A DNA stretch of 7,480 nucleotides from DATEOR01 sp046734455 (GTDB lineage Bacteria > Actinomycetota > Thermoleophilia > Gaiellales > Gaiellaceae). The stretch covers positions 1-7,480 of the forward strand of contig JBKPRJ010000044.1 of assembly GCA_046734455.1 (NCBI GenBank). The letters are read 5' to 3'. The notes beneath the pieces are model-generated. The model was given only the letters and a program-made list of their open reading frames with translations. It searched no databases and was not told the DNA's origin. This document shows, piece after piece, positions 7,159 to 7,480 of this stretch (position 1 is its first letter; each line of letters begins with the position of its first letter). Position numbers and translations under genes: made by a program.

Positions 7159-7480
7159 GAGGGGCGACGAGAGCGAGGGTGGACGCGGAGCGCACACGTA
7201 CGGACGAACGGCTGCTGATCTTCCTCCACATCCCGAAGACTGCCGGCAGCACCGTGCTTCGGATACTCGAGCGCGAGTACGGTCGGCACGCTGTCCTCCG
7301 AGCCTATGAGGCACACGACGGCGCCGAGGTCGCGGCCATGCTGGCCGACCTCCAGCGTCCGGTCCGTGTGCTGGCCGGTCATTTTCAATTCGGCATCGAC
7401 GACGTCCTCGCCAAACCGGTGAGTTACATGACGTTTCTTCGCGACCCGGTCGACCGCGTTCGCTCCCACTACAACTTCGT
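7155..7480 (+). CDS. PAPS-dependent sulfotransferase (Sulfotransfer_2 type), 3'-partial
   Basis: The first 108 codons of a sulfotransferase that continues past the right edge. It should transfer sulfate from 3'-phosphoadenosine 5'-phosphosulfate to a hydroxyl or amine, here most likely on a sugar. LIFLHIPKTAGSTV at residues 21-34 is the 5'-phosphosulfate-binding loop with K28 as the key lysine. AGHFQFGID (74-82) is a family landmark, and TFLRDPVDRVRSHYNF at 93-108 is the 3'-phosphate-binding motif with R96 and S104 in the expected places. The N-terminus is charged (RGATRARVDAERTRTDE) with no signal peptide or membrane anchor, so a cytoplasmic enzyme acting before export is likely. The start is GTG in a 4-bp GTGA overlap with the ATPase stop, backed by GAGG seven bases upstream. 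The acceptor is unknown. Both PAPS motifs make the family call firm even though the gene is cut. Confidence 0.88.
   Translation, partial: MRGATRARVDAERTRTDERLLIFLHIPKTAGSTVLRILEREYGRHAVLRAYEAHDGAEVAAMLADLQRPVRVLAGHFQFGIDDVLAKPVSYMTFLRDPVDRVRSHYNF

Noticed and set aside
6172..7314. A 380-codon open frame on the - strand opposite the ATPase and sulfotransferase.
   Set aside because: Antisense shadow of a well-supported ATPase; rich in Asp, Val and Arg without motifs.
1..7480. CRISPR arrays, tRNA or rRNA genes, insertion-sequence ends, attachment sites, riboswitches and hairpin terminators.
   Set aside because: I saw no repeat-spacer pattern, RNA-gene signature, inverted terminal repeats or stem-plus-T-run; essentially no non-coding space exists. 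Small GC-rich inverted motifs occur but are expected at this base composition.

Overview
This 7.48 kb window is wall-to-wall coding sequence on the + strand. It looks like an internal piece of a surface-polysaccharide (O-antigen, capsule or similar cell-surface glycan) biosynthesis and export operon from a high-GC bacterium, about two-thirds G+C by eye with strong G/C preference at third codon positions. The proteins are widespread types found in actinobacteria, proteobacteria, Chloroflexi and other high-GC phyla, so I cannot name a phylum. Nothing suggests a phage, plasmid or transposon.

Layout, left to right: (1) a family 2 glycosyltransferase whose start lies before the window; (2) a SAM-dependent methyltransferase of the type common in glycan clusters; (3) a family 4 (GT-B) glycosyltransferase; (4) a NodB-type polysaccharide deacetylase family protein; (5) a second family 2 glycosyltransferase, rhamnosyltransferase-like; (6) an ABC-2 (Wzm-like) polysaccharide export permease; (7) its ATPase (Wzt-like) with an added C-terminal Wzt-C type glycan-recognition domain; (8) the first 108 codons of a PAPS-dependent sulfotransferase that runs off the right edge.

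Every junction is an overlap or a gap of at most 2 bp (8, 11, 4, 1, about 11, -2 and 4 bp). There is no room for internal promoters or terminators outside coding sequence, so the set is almost certainly one co-transcribed, translationally coupled unit that continues on both sides.

Working model (inference): the three glycosyltransferases build a glycan on a lipid carrier in the cytoplasm. The deacetylase, methyltransferase and sulfotransferase modify it, and Wzm/Wzt exports the finished chain. The Wzt C-terminal domain raises the possibility that the transporter recognises a modified chain end; the methyltransferase and sulfotransferase are the obvious candidates to make that mark. This is a variant of a known pathway. 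I see no convincing evidence of an entirely new kind of system here.
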